Part shown: positions 1 through 9,401 of the stretch, one piece after another
How positions within the stretch are numbered: position 1 is the stretch's first letter
How the letters are laid out: each line of letters begins with the position of its first letter
Assembly: GCA_018806915.1 (NCBI GenBank)
Contig: JAGKQI010000091.1
Span: 1,860,001 to 1,924,000 of the forward strand
DNA: 64,000 nucleotides
Direction of reading: 5' to 3'
From: Phytophthora colocasiae
Taxonomy: Eukaryota; Oomycota; Peronosporomycetes; Peronosporales; Peronosporaceae
The notes under the pieces: model-generated
What the model was told of the DNA's origin: nothing
The model's database searches: none
Seen by the model: the letters and a program-made list of their open reading frames with translations, nothing else
Position numbers and translations under genes: made by a program

Positions 1-574
1 TGAGGAGTTCCAAACCTCTTGACGCATTTCACATGTACTTCAAGCGCCTAAGTGAACTCACGTCTGAAAAACGACAATTGGCGTCGAAATGGATTAGTAA
101 CATCGGTGGACATCGTTTGGTTCCTCTATTGCAAAGGGAGCTGGAAGATCGAGCCAAGGCTGCTTCAATGTGCGCAATAACTCCTCTCCTAGATGGCGCT
201 TTTTCGGTTCAGCACCTTGGTCCCCAGAGCAAGCATGGATATATCCACCCCTGGCGCGTAGTTGATCTGCCGGCCACTGAGTGTACGTGTGGCAATTGGA
301 AGGATGAAAATTTTCCGTGCATGCAATTTGCGCTGCCGTTCACAATGGTAGCAGATTTGAAGAGCTATACGACAAGATTAGAACTTCAATTGGGCATTTT
401 CAAGACACATACACTTTCGCGTTCAAGCCTTGGCCTACAGATGTCACACTCGAATCCGACTCATCCATGCTTGTTCCTCATTTTCAGAGTGACCCAGAAC
501 GTATTGGTAAACGTGGGCTGAAGCCAGGACCCAAGCCTTCCCACAAACGAAAACAAGCTCGTAATGCTCTATGA
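1..574 (+). pseudogene. MULE transposase, 3' end with SWIM zinc finger (truncated, frameshifted)
   Basis: This is the C-terminal part of a Mutator-like transposase; the rest lies left of the window. The reading frame from about 33 gives a CTCGNWKDENFPC segment, the first half of a SWIM zinc finger (CxC...CxH). The partner half, HAICAAVHNG, is in another frame from about 320. The break is at a short ATGC run, as if one 4-bp repeat had been lost. The second frame ends at 574 after a basic tail (KPGPKPSHKRKQ) common at MULE transposase C-termini. It is probably not functional. Confidence 0.7.
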
Positions 575-1044
575 GGATAGCTATAGTGATTCCCGACTCT
601 GTTTCTTCATATTAAAAATACAATTTCTTTCCTATAAAAGTAATTGGTTTTTTGCATTTTGTAATTAAAAATTAAATTTAGCTGAATATTATCTTTAAAA
701 CTTTGCTTCACAAGTCATGTTTTGGAAGCACTTCAGATCGTCCAGTATTGAAATTTCGAAATTGTGATCCAATAACATTTTCAGTTGTTCCCTTGTGGTG
801 TCTATACAAAAAATTGTATGAAACAGTGTTTCTTGTTTGCAAGTTATAAGATCTCGACTGCAGCGTCCCTGACTTGGACATTAGAATATTGAATTCTTTA
901 GGTGTAATTGTGTTTTGTGAATTTGTTTTGTGTTTTGGAGACGTCTACAATTCATTTTGTTTTTAGCAAACGGCATCGCTTCTTATGCATTACACGTCCT
1001 CAACTATGATAGCACTAAATGCATGCCATTCCACAATTTCTGTT

Positions 1045-1479
1045 ATGGCGCCTTTGAACAAGAGAGGAGAACACACACGCAACTTCCAACGCAATCTCGA
1101 CGGCTCCTTTTACAGATTGAGAGTCAACCAAAATCTAACTAATCGGCCTCCCCCTGAAGAAGACCCGGCGTTTCGACCGCAGAGTGGCAACGGTTTATTT
1201 CGAGGAAGGCAAGCACAAAGAGGGCGAGGTGGGGAGACATTTGAGGTTGAGCGCCTTTATGCAAAACGATGGGTCCACACTCTTGAATTCTACTTAGTGC
1301 AGTGGGTAAATTATAGAGAGCTAACGTGGGAACCAGCTAGAAACTTACCTTGGCAACTAAAAATGGATTTTGAGCGAGAAACAATCAACTTCGTGTGGCT
1401 ATACCAAGCTACCCGCAGACGACGCCGTCGAGCGCCCCCTGCTACCCGACGAAGCTCCAGAACTGTTGCAAGAACGTAG
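1045..1479 (+). CDS. Chromodomain-containing small ORF, possible retroelement integrase tail
   Basis: The ORF encodes 144 aa from the ATG at 1045; the frame is open from 985. Residues about 65-105 look like a chromodomain: FEVERLYAKRW, then YLVQWVNYRELTWEPARNL, which carries the aromatic residues and the TWEP..NL signature. Chromodomains read methyl-lysine on histone tails and are common at the C-terminus of chromovirus (Ty3/gypsy) integrases. The C-terminus is a run of arginines (TRRRRRRAPPATRRS). No integrase catalytic domain or LTR is visible here. It could be a retroelement remnant or a small independent chromo protein. Confidence 0.5.
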   Translation: MAPLNKRGEHTRNFQRNLDGSFYRLRVNQNLTNRPPPEEDPAFRPQSGNGLFRGRQAQRGRGGETFEVERLYAKRWVHTLEFYLVQWVNYRELTWEPARNLPWQLKMDFERETINFVWLYQATRRRRRRAPPATRRSSRTVART

Positions 1480-2203
1480 GAAGATTATTAAGTTCGTACG
1501 CGAACTTAATACATACTGTTTCCAGTACTATGAGTTCACTGTTTGGATTAGCAAGAAAACAGTACTTTGTACTGTTTTCTGGAAATTCCTCGCACTTCTG
1601 AAGATATCGCCAACCGGCTTTAAGATTATGTACCGGTAGTCCCGGAATAAGGATTGTGTGTGGAGGCTTTGTGTGCTTTTTTATCCGGGAAAGGATGCGT
1701 TTCTACGTTTACACCGAGAGTAAAGTGGCGACGCTGACTTTGGCACCCAAGTATTCACTGGTACATGTAGTAAACAAGCAGCCATTCCATTAACATTCTG
1801 CACTACATGATTGGCACCTGTATTAATGCCACGTTACTATCTCAAAACGTAAAGTGTTGCATGTGTTGGGCCCATTTACAGACCGAATTCACTCTTGCAA
1901 GAGTGGAATCCGAAAAGGATACACGTCCTTAGTATGTAAAATATCGCTGATGTACCAGTAAGCTTCAACGTTAATCTCGTTTCTAGAGCAAACAGGGCTG
2001 TCGATGCAAAGTGAATTCATTGTCACAGTGTTGGAGTTCTCGTCTGTGAAACCTCAACGACGAAAGATGCTCCAGTCTTTAATCGTCTACGTCGCCGACC
2101 ACAAAATCGCACCACAGGGCGACGGAAGCTCGCTACAAACAATGTAATGAAGTGATCAAGTGTTTAATGAGGAGTTTTCACATCTTCAAAGCAACCATAC
2201 ATG
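1480..2203. other. Intergenic, no gene seen
   Basis: There are only short, unconvincing frames here. The segment ends at the left target-site duplication (CATG, 2200-2203) of gypsy element 1. Confidence 0.5.
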
Positions 2204-2930
2204 TGTAACGTGTCTAGTCTAGCTCTGCACGCCGAGCTTTGGTCGCCCAGTGCTGATGGGTCCAAGCGTCCGTTGGCCGTCGGTAGAGGAACTTCCACTA
2301 CCCCGCCGGTGTGTATCGTACTGACACACGACCTATTTGTATTTGTCTTTCCGTTTGTCCTAGGTAGGCTACGACTAGCTCTAAGCCTCGTCAATAGACT
2401 CACTACGTTCGTTCGTATCCGTTGTCGTCGTACAAGTACGAGTTGCTGCCGCCGACCACTTGGACTTGCACCTCGTGTACCGTCCTATTCGTCGCAGCCG
2501 TTGATAGCGTGGAGACCGTTGTCTTCACCCGCACTTGTCCGTCGTTCGTCCGTCCAAATACCAGCACTCGTCCACCGTTGCGTCCAAGTACCAGTCGTCC
2601 ACCGTTCGTTCGTCCAAATGCCCGCACTCGTCCACCGTTGTGTCCTAGCGCTAGCCGTTCACCGTCCGTCCGTCTCAAGGTCGTCGTATGGGCTCACTCC
2701 TGAGTCCTGGGGTTGCGGAACTGGGTTCGTGCTCGCTTGCCGTCCAGTTCGTAAGTGAGCCCTTGCTCGCAGTCCCGGTCCAGATCCAACTCGTCGCAAC
2801 GATCCTGAAGTGCCGTGCGTCCTATCCTCAGCCGTCTTCGCTGAGCACGCATGTTACCGCGTGGCGGTATCTCCGTCACTTCAACCACCGCCCGTCCGAC
2901 GTTTGTGCTGGAAAGTTGGAGCCCATTACA
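2204..2930 (-). repeat. 3' LTR of gypsy element 1
   Basis: This is the 727-bp direct repeat of 10895-11621, with TGTAA/TTACA short inverted ends. An internal imperfect duplication of about 33 bp, including CACTCGTCCACCGTTG, occurs around 2550-2640. On the minus strand the last codon of pol (TAA) lies within the outer bases of this LTR. Confidence 0.95.
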
Positions 2931-5900
2931 CGACTTCCTCTCTCCAAGGGTCTTCCACGACCCGCTCGGTGCAGTAGAGCTGCTCGTACTCAGCAACCGA
3001 GACCCATCGGCCCCGCGGTCGTCCGTCCCTCGTCGTCCACCGTTCACCGTCACCGGTTGTCCACCGTCCAACGTCGCCAACCGGGCAGAGCTCGTACTCC
3101 AGCGTGTAGTGGCCTGCTCGGTTCCGCCGTCTGCGTCGCCGTTGTTCCACCAAGAGTCCACGCGGGTCGTCCCTGCTCGTCGCTCCGCCCATTGTCGTTC
3201 TGTTTCTTTTCGTTCGTTCAACTGTCGTTGTTCGCTCAGTAGCTGCCGTCGCTGCTCGTACAGCCGCCGCTGGCGCCTCGCCATTCCATTCGTCGTCCTC
3301 ATCCCGGAGTTCGGCGTCGATATCGTCCGCTGCTTGAGAAAGTGGACTCGCAGGCTCGTAGTAACTCACTAAGAAGGAAACGTGTGCGATGATCGTTTCT
3401 TCCTTGCCCAGTCCGTCTTCTCGTTTCAACAGGAAGTTCTCGTACCCGGCCGGTTCCAAGATACGTAGGGGTCCCATCCACTGATGAACAAACTTGGTCG
3501 CTTTTGGCCCTCGCGGTGGGTTGTACAGCCAGACCTTGTCGCCAACATGAAACTCCCGCTTGTTCCTGACATTCCGGTTATAGAACTTCGCCTGCCGCTC
3601 CTGTTCACGTACACGTGCGATTTCAGCGCACTCGCTGCTCTGTTTCATGGCTTGCAGCAACCGTTCATGGTACATCGACAACTCGCCCGCCTCCGTCACC
3701 TGCGTTCGTCGCAGAAGCTCGTTAGGGGCTCGCAATTTGCGACCCATCATCAATTCGTTCGGGGAGAGCTTCACGGTCGAGTGCTGCGCGGAGTTGTACG
3801 CGTACGCCGCGAACTTTACCCACAGGTTCCAGTCCTTCTGCTGCTCGTCCTGCATGAAGACTGCGACACAGTCCTTCCATGTTCTGTGGAAACGCTCCAC
3901 CAAGCCTACCATCTGCGGTCGGTACGGGACCGGGTTGATCTGCTTCGCCTGCAACATGTTCACCAGCTCATCGATCACGCTGCCCGTGAGCTCGGGCGCT
4001 CCATCCGTCAGCAACTCTCGAAAAACGCCAAACTTGAGCACCACTTCTTCCATGTGGAACTTCGCAATGTCCTCCGCCGTGTGCTGCACTACACAACACG
4101 CTACTGCATATCGTGTCACGTACTCCAGAGCCGCAATCACGTATCGTTCGCCACCGTCTGCTAAAGGAAAAGGCCCGGCCACGTCGAGCGCCCATCGGTC
4201 GCCAACATCTCCACCTCGTATACTGCGTAGGGGCGGAATCACTTCTCGCGGACGTGCCTTTCTGCTTCCACATTCAGGGCAGCCTCGTACCCAGCGATTC
4301 ACCTCCCGTCGTAACTTCGGCCACCAGTATAACTGTGCGACGCGTCCGTAAGTGTGTGGGCCTCGTAAATGTCCAGACCATACCGACCCGTGCATCTCCT
4401 TGAAGACTTGCGCCCATAATGTCGGTGGCAACAACACTCTCCAGCCGTTCTTGGTGTCGATCACCGCCAATCCGAACTTCACGTCCACCGTCATGCCTCG
4501 ATACGATCCGGCGTCCGTCGCCTTCTTTACAAACTTGCTCTCATGCTGAGCCATGATGATCTCAGTATCGTCCAACTGCAAGGTCTCTGTCGCCGGTACG
4601 TCGTTCTCGTCCTCCAGGTTGTCTATAGTCACCGCCGTTGTCAACGCAGGGGCTGGTGTCGTGGGTGTCACTACAGGAGCTGTCCTCTTGTTCGCTCGTC
4701 GCCCAGTTCCAATAGTAGCCGTCTCAGGTGGGCTCGTCGTCGCCCGTTCCTCTCGTGCCGCCGTATTCGCTACTGGAGCTCGTCCACCTGGCTCACCGTT
4801 TTCTCCGACGCCGTTTCCCGTTCGCGTCCCTGGCCGTGCCGTAGGTGCCGGGTTCGTCGCGGCGCCCGTCGCCGTAGTCTTTGTTGCAGTGTGTGGAGTC
4901 GCCGTACCCGCCGTCGTTTTCGTCACCGCCGAATCGTCCATCGCTACTCGTCGTTCGTCGCTTGGCCTGCTACCGCTCACCGTCGTATCGCCGTCCGCGC
5001 CTTTGTTCGTCGTCGGCGTCAACACAGGGGCTGCCACCGTGCCCAAGACTTCCTCACGCACTGTGCCACCGCCGTCAGTCTCGCCCTCCCGTGTCTGCTT
5101 CTCGCCTGCAGTTGCCGTCGTCGCCGCGTTATCACCCGCTGCCACGCCCGTCGGCACCGCCGATGTCTGGTCGTCCACGAAGCGTACGCGCTTCTGCTCC
5201 TGTTCCTGGATGCGCGCGCTCCTCCGCGTCGCTGGTACCGGCGCCGTCCGTCTACGCCTTGCCCGCCTCTTCGCCGGCTCATCCGTCGCCATGCGCGTCT
5301 CGTTCATCGTGTTACTGACCCTGGGGCTCGGTGCCTCCTGCGTTGCCAGTGCCGCCGTGCCCGCATTCTCCGTCACCGACGCCACCGTGTCCATGGCCAC
5401 CATGCCGCTCGTCACCGTTTCCTCGCGTGATGTAGCCGCCACTGTCATCTCCGTTGTAGAGGCCGTTCCTGTCGCCTCCAGCGTTGGATTTGCAGCCATA
5501 TTCACCGCCGTTGCTGCGTTAGCTGCCATCGTCCCCGTGCACGTCACCGCCGTTTTCGCGGCCGCCTCACTCGTATCCGTCTCACTCGTGCCCGGGCGCG
5601 TCGACGCACATGTCAACGGGGTCTCCTTCACACCGCTGTTGACCGCCTCGTCATTAGTTACCGTCGCTACGGCACTGTCCGTTGCCACGTCCGCCACCGT
5701 GTCCGTCGCATTTTCGCCCGTAGCCATCGCATTGATATTCGTAGCCGTAGAATCCAGGTCCGACGTCTCCGTATTCGTCATGGTCGTCACCCCGGTCTCG
5801 TCGTCCGTAGTCCGAGTCACCACCGTCTCATCGTCCGTACTTGCTACCTGTACGCCAACACTACTCTCTCGGGGTACCAGCCGTCCGTCTTGAGGTCGCA

Positions 5901-7368
5901 CCACCGCTCGTACCGCCGCCGGAGCTCGGGACAAAGCGTCCGCCACCACATTCGTCGAGCCAGGCCTGTACTCGATGCTAAAGTCGTATTCTTGTAGAGT
6001 AAGGGACCAACGGTGAAGTCGTCCCGCCAGGTTCGGTCGCGTCATCAGCCACTTCAATGCGGCGTGGTCAGTGACGATGCTAAATGTCCTGCCGTACAGG
6101 TACGGGCGAAAAAGCTTCACCGACCAGACCACCGCCAAACACTCGAGCTCCGTAATCGCGTAGTTAGCCTCCGCCGCACTATTCACCTTCGAAGCGTAAG
6201 CCACCGGCTGCCATCCACGTCCAAAGTCTTGCATGAGGCAGGCGCCCAGCCCAGTTTTACTGGCGTCTGTCACCAATCGAAATGCCCGCCCAAAGTCTGG
6301 ATAACTCAGCAACGGACGCGTAGTTAGCAGCGTCTTAATCCTCTCGAACGCCTGCTCCTGGTCCTCAGTCCATTCCCAGGGACAATCCTTCTTCAGCAAC
6401 CTCGTCATCGGCTCCGCAATAGACCCAAACGCTGCGATAAATTTCCGATAGTAGCCCGCCAGGTGTACGAACCTCTTCACCTCTGTAGCGTCCACCGGTC
6501 TTGGAAAGTCGGTCACCGCTTTCACGAGTCGCTCCGTCGGCTGCACGCCCTTGTTGCTCAACGTGTGCCCCAGATACTCCATCGACTCCGACACGAAGCT
6601 GCACTTCTTGAGTTTGAGGCTCAAGCCGGCGCTCGCCAGTCGTTCCAGCACATTAGCCACCTCGACCACGTGTCGCTCGACGTTGCCCTTGGTAAACACG
6701 ACAATATCATCCAGATACACTAGGCAAGTAGTCCATGTCAATCCTCGTAGCACTCCATTCATTAACCGTTGAAACGTAGCTGGCGCATTGGTAAGGCCGA
6801 AGGGCATTCGCGTGAATCTGTAGAGCCCGCGCTTGGTAAGGAACGCGGTCTTGTCACGATCGCCACGCGCTACCTTGATCTGCCAGTAACCTGCCTGTAG
6901 GTCCAGTGTAGTAAACAGCCGTGCACCGCCCAACGCCTCCAACGTTTCATCTATCCTCGGAAGTGGGTAAACGTCCTTCTTCGTTATCCTGTTCAACGCC
7001 CGATAATCAACGCAGAAACGGACAGAGCCGTCCTTCTTCTTGACCAATACTACGGGGAATCCCCATGCACCGTCGCTTTCCTCGATGACGCCCGCTTTCA
7101 ACATCGTATCGACGTTCTCCTCGATGGTGGCGTCCTCTGTCTGCGCCTGCCGTCGTCGCTTCATCAAAATAGGGGCAGCGTTTCCAGTGTCGATGTGGTG
7201 CTCCACATTCAGAGTCGTAGCCGGTGGGCAATCTTTCGGTGCCTCCGTCAGCTTCCTGTACGACCGCAATAGCTTCAGCACGAGTTTCCGTGCGTGTTCG
7301 TCCTTCACTCCAATCTGCACATCGTCTTCGTTCTGCAGGGGCGTTTCCGTGTCACCAAGCTCGCCAAG
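2926..7368 (-). CDS. pol: Gypsy element 1 Pol: reverse transcriptase, RNase H, integrase
   Basis: This open frame lies downstream of an in-frame TGA and encodes about 1,480 aa. Visible parts, counted from a GTG near 7320, are: RT with LDLQAGYWQI (Asp about 140) and YLDD at about 202-205; RNase H with FRLVTDASKTGLGACL and TDHAALKWL; a Thr/Ala-rich linker of roughly 400 aa with a basic patch (KRRARRRRTAPVPATRRSAR); an integrase HHCC zinc finger (H...H...CPECG); and integrase D, D, E in ALDVAGPF, LTDGAPELTG and VERFHRTWKD. The C-terminus is Arg-rich and its stop codon lies inside the 3' LTR. The frame is shared with the protease ORF, so protease and RT form one polyprotein apart from the TGA. 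Confidence 0.9.
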   Translation of the reverse strand, partial: LGELGDTETPLQNEDDVQIGVKDEHARKLVLKLLRSYRKLTEAPKDCPPATTLNVEHHIDTGNAAPILMKRRRQAQTEDATIEENVDTMLKAGVIEESDGAWGFPVVLVKKKDGSVRFCVDYRALNRITKKDVYPLPRIDETLEALGGARLFTTLDLQAGYWQIKVARGDRDKTAFLTKRGLYRFTRMPFGLTNAPATFQRLMNGVLRGLTWTTCLVYLDDIVVFTKGNVERHVVEVANVLERLASAGLSLKLKKCSFVSESMEYLGHTLSNKGVQPTERLVKAVTDFPRPVDATEVKRFVHLAGYYRKFIAAFGSIAEPMTRLLKKDCPWEWTEDQEQAFERIKTLLTTRPLLSYPDFGRAFRLVTDASKTGLGACLMQDFGRGWQPVAYASKVNSAAEANYAITELECLAVVWSVKLFRPYLYGRTFSIVTDHAALKWLMTRPNLAGRLHRWSLTLQEYDFSIEYRPGSTNVVADALSRAPAAVRAVVRPQDGRLVPRESSVGVQVASTDDETVVTRTTDDETGVTTMTNTETSDLDSTATNINAMATGENATDTVADVATDSAVATVTNDEAVNSGVKETPLTCASTRPGTSETDTSEAAAKTAVTCTGTMAANAATAVNMAANPTLEATGTASTTEMTVAATSREETVTSGMVAMDTVASVTENAGTAALATQEAPSPRVSNTMNETRMATDEPAKRRARRRRTAPVPATRRSARIQEQEQKRVRFVDDQTSAVPTGVAAGDNAATTATAGEKQTREGETDGGGTVREEVLGTVAAPVLTPTTNKGADGDTTVSGSRPSDERRVAMDDSAVTKTTAGTATPHTATKTTATGAATNPAPTARPGTRTGNGVGENGEPGGRAPVANTAAREERATTSPPETATIGTGRRANKRTAPVVTPTTPAPALTTAVTIDNLEDENDVPATETLQLDDTEIIMAQHESKFVKKATDAGSYRGMTVDVKFGLAVIDTKNGWRVLLPPTLWAQVFKEMHGSVWSGHLRGPHTYGRVAQLYWWPKLRREVNRWVRGCPECGSRKARPREVIPPLRSIRGGDVGDRWALDVAGPFPLADGGERYVIAALEYVTRYAVACCVVQHTAEDIAKFHMEEVVLKFGVFRELLTDGAPELTGSVIDELVNMLQAKQINPVPYRPQMVGLVERFHRTWKDCVAVFMQDEQQKDWNLWVKFAAYAYNSAQHSTVKLSPNELMMGRKLRAPNELLRRTQVTEAGELSMYHERLLQAMKQSSECAEIARVREQERQAKFYNRNVRNKREFHVGDKVWLYNPPRGPKATKFVHQWMGPLRILEPAGYENFLLKREDGLGKEETIIAHVSFLVSYYEPASPLSQAADDIDAELRDEDDEWNGEAPAAAVRAATAATERTTTVERTKRNRTTMGGATSRDDPRGLLVEQRRRRRRNRAGHYTLEYELCPVGDVGRWTTGDGERWTTRDGRPRGRWVSVAEYEQLYCTERVVEDPWREEVV
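2931..2945 (-). promoter_or_regulatory. Polypurine tract of element 1
   Basis: Immediately inside the 3' LTR the minus strand reads GGAGAGAGGAAG followed by TCG. This is the expected position and composition for the plus-strand DNA primer of reverse transcription. Confidence 0.75.
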
Positions 7369-9093
7369 TCACTTCTCCAGTCGATCCGTCCTGAGTTCAC
7401 CGTTCATTGCCAACACGTCCATGTCTGCCTTAAGGGGAATCCATGCACCAAGTTCCTTACGGTTAGGCAGCTTTGTTCGTCCACCGTACGCATTCACAGC
7501 CGGCACCAGAGCTTTCCCATTGCGAACCTTCGTCACCGCCGGGGCTAACAATACTGCACCAGTCTCGCACGTCGGGATGAAGACGCCTTCTTCACCTTCC
7601 GGGGCCGCTACCGCCACTTCCACCGGCTGCACCGCGCGTCGCTCCAAGTTCGCAGCACCAACTAGTCGCACGCTCGCTGCCTTGCGCTCGCCGCCGTCAT
7701 TGTCCGTGTGAAAGGGGATGACCACTTCCCTACCTCGCTCATCGTAGCGCAGCTCACCACCTTCAAAATCCAACACCGCACGGTGCTTCTTCAAAAATTC
7801 CACTCCGACCAGGAACTCACTGGTGCAGCCTTCGATAATACATGCCGTCACCTCCACAGTCTGCCCAAATACGTTCTGCATGCGAAATGTCCATAGCCCT
7901 AGGACGTCCAGCAGGAATCCACCAATGCCTTCGACACAGTCAACCGGAGCCGGTCGCTTCACTCGCTCACCTCTCATCATCCAGTCCGTGCCGGCTACCG
8001 AGTACCTGGCGCCGCTGTCAATCTTCACCGCCATCCGCTCACCGTCGACCATCATAGTCGCCGTCGGCAGGCCGTCACTCGCTTCCGCGTTGTCTACAAG
8101 ACCGTGATTTCCATCCGCAGCCACCATCACTTCTGTGGTGCGCACCAGGTTGACGTGGGCCTTGTCCGCGTCGTCCCGAGCCGCACTGCCCCCACCACGC
8201 TGCCATCGTTCCTTCAGTTCCTGTCGCGCATCGGCTATCTGCTGCTGACGACGCGCCTGTTCTTCAGCTGCCAACTCCGCGACTACCCGTTCCACATCAT
8301 CGGCCTCTACGACGGCTGCGGCCTTCTCCAGTGCACGCCGTACTCGTCGACGCTTCGCTTCCTTGCGTCTCTGCTTCGCCGCCTTCCGGGCCGGGGCCCT
8401 GGTCCTGGTGGGTTCCGTCGCGTCGTCCGGTAACTCCCCCGCCAAATCCTCAACCGACTCGCTTCTCGTAGTCGTTCCGCCATTCGCGTTTCCGTCGTTA
8501 CTCGCCGTCGCGCCTTCCTCAGCTGGACGTCCGTCGTCCGGTACACCGTCGCCTTCCTCAGCCGGTCGTTTGTCATCCGGTGCGCCGTCGCCTTCCTCAG
8601 CTGGACGCTCGTCGTTTAGTACGCCGTCGCCTTCCTCAGCTGTACGCACGATCTTCTTCCTTTCCGTTCTTCGTCCTCGCCCGTAGCGTAGTGCTGCCAT
8701 CGCCGGCCTCACCGTCGCCACGTATCTTGCCGCACGCGTCTTGTCTCGCGCGCCGATCTCTTCATTCAAATGAGCACTCACAGCCGCCCGCACTGTTCTC
8801 GTACTCCCGTCCGTTGTCGCTTTTTCCACCGTCCTCACACTCTTGACCTTTGCGTCGCTGGCCACCGACAATTGCACCGCCTTCTCGTCCTTGCCGTCGT
8901 CTGCCACCACCGTCGGTCGCTGGGGTCTCTGCCATTTACCCGGACACCGTACTCCCCCTACGGCGCCCGCTCCTCGTTTTCCTTCACCGGATCCTTCTGA
9001 GCACGCGTAGCTAAGTAGGCGTCGTTCCGAGCCTTCGCCTCTGTGTCCGGACACTCCTTCGCAAAATGACCGGCCCTGCCACACGCGTAACAC
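7369..9093 (-). CDS. Gypsy element 1 protease region (Pro), ends at in-frame TGA
   Basis: This ORF of about 574 aa overlaps the 3' end of gag in the -1 frame. A long charged, Ala-rich N-terminal part precedes an aspartic protease with KIDSGARYSVAGTDWM (D-S-G-A active-site motif), followed by a retropepsin-like stretch (FLVGVEFLKKHRAVLDFEGG). It stops at the TGA at 7369-7371. Element 2 has a Trp (TGG) at the aligned position, and the RT frame continues without shift after the TGA, so the stop is a nonsense change or a readthrough codon. Confidence 0.85.
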   Translation of the reverse strand: MLRVWQGRSFCEGVSGHRGEGSERRLLSYACSEGSGEGKRGAGAVGGVRCPGKWQRPQRPTVVADDGKDEKAVQLSVASDAKVKSVRTVEKATTDGSTRTVRAAVSAHLNEEIGARDKTRAARYVATVRPAMAALRYGRGRRTERKKIVRTAEEGDGVLNDERPAEEGDGAPDDKRPAEEGDGVPDDGRPAEEGATASNDGNANGGTTTRSESVEDLAGELPDDATEPTRTRAPARKAAKQRRKEAKRRRVRRALEKAAAVVEADDVERVVAELAAEEQARRQQQIADARQELKERWQRGGGSAARDDADKAHVNLVRTTEVMVAADGNHGLVDNAEASDGLPTATMMVDGERMAVKIDSGARYSVAGTDWMMRGERVKRPAPVDCVEGIGGFLLDVLGLWTFRMQNVFGQTVEVTACIIEGCTSEFLVGVEFLKKHRAVLDFEGGELRYDERGREVVIPFHTDNDGGERKAASVRLVGAANLERRAVQPVEVAVAAPEGEEGVFIPTCETGAVLLAPAVTKVRNGKALVPAVNAYGGRTKLPNRKELGAWIPLKADMDVLAMNGELRTDRLEK

Positions 9094-9401
9094 GAAAGTT
9101 GCCCAATGGGTCGTGCCGCTGGTTGCGTTTCTGACTGCCGCCGAGGTTGTTCCGCTCCTCGTGTCGTCCGGGTCGTAGCCTTCGTTTGCTTCGCTCTCCG
9201 ACGCTTTACGGGTGGCGTAGCCAGCGTCTCGTCCTCGCTCACGTCGTCATCGTCGCTGTCCTCGGCCCTGACCATCTTGACCTTGGCGATGGCCTTCTTG
9301 TCCGCCTTTGGCGCCGTCGCAGTCTTCTTCCCTGGTTTTTCAGCAGTTAGCTTGCGGTGCGCTTGCGGTTTTGCCGAACAGCCCAGTAGCGCCCATTCCA
9401 C
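8958..9401 (-). CDS. Gypsy element 1 gag 3' part, CCHC zinc knuckle
   Basis: This frame carries the nucleocapsid-like part of Gag: a Lys-rich stretch, an acidic patch (SDDDDVSEDE) and one zinc knuckle, CYACGRAGHFAKEC (CX2CX4HX4C). It is offset from the upstream gag frame by one base. The change falls around 9373, where element 1 has four A's (CAAAACC) and element 2 has five at the same place. A one-base deletion is the simplest reading. The frame ends in the overlap with the protease ORF. Confidence 0.8.
   Translation of the reverse strand: MEWALLGCSAKPQAHRKLTAEKPGKKTATAPKADKKAIAKVKMVRAEDSDDDDVSEDETLATPPVKRRRAKQTKATTRTTRGAEQPRRQSETQPAARPIGQLSCYACGRAGHFAKECPDTEAKARNDAYLATRAQKDPVKENEERAP

Noticed and set aside
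2201..3302. Several ORFs of 90-200 aa in and near the 3' LTR on both strands
   Set aside because: The same frames recur in the other LTR. They are compositional by-products of LTR sequence rich in CGTCC words.
4553..5893. 446-aa plus-strand ORF, Val/Ser/Ala-rich
   Set aside because: Antisense of the Thr/Ala-rich linker in element 1 pol; GC-rich codon bias keeps the opposite strand open. No domain is visible.
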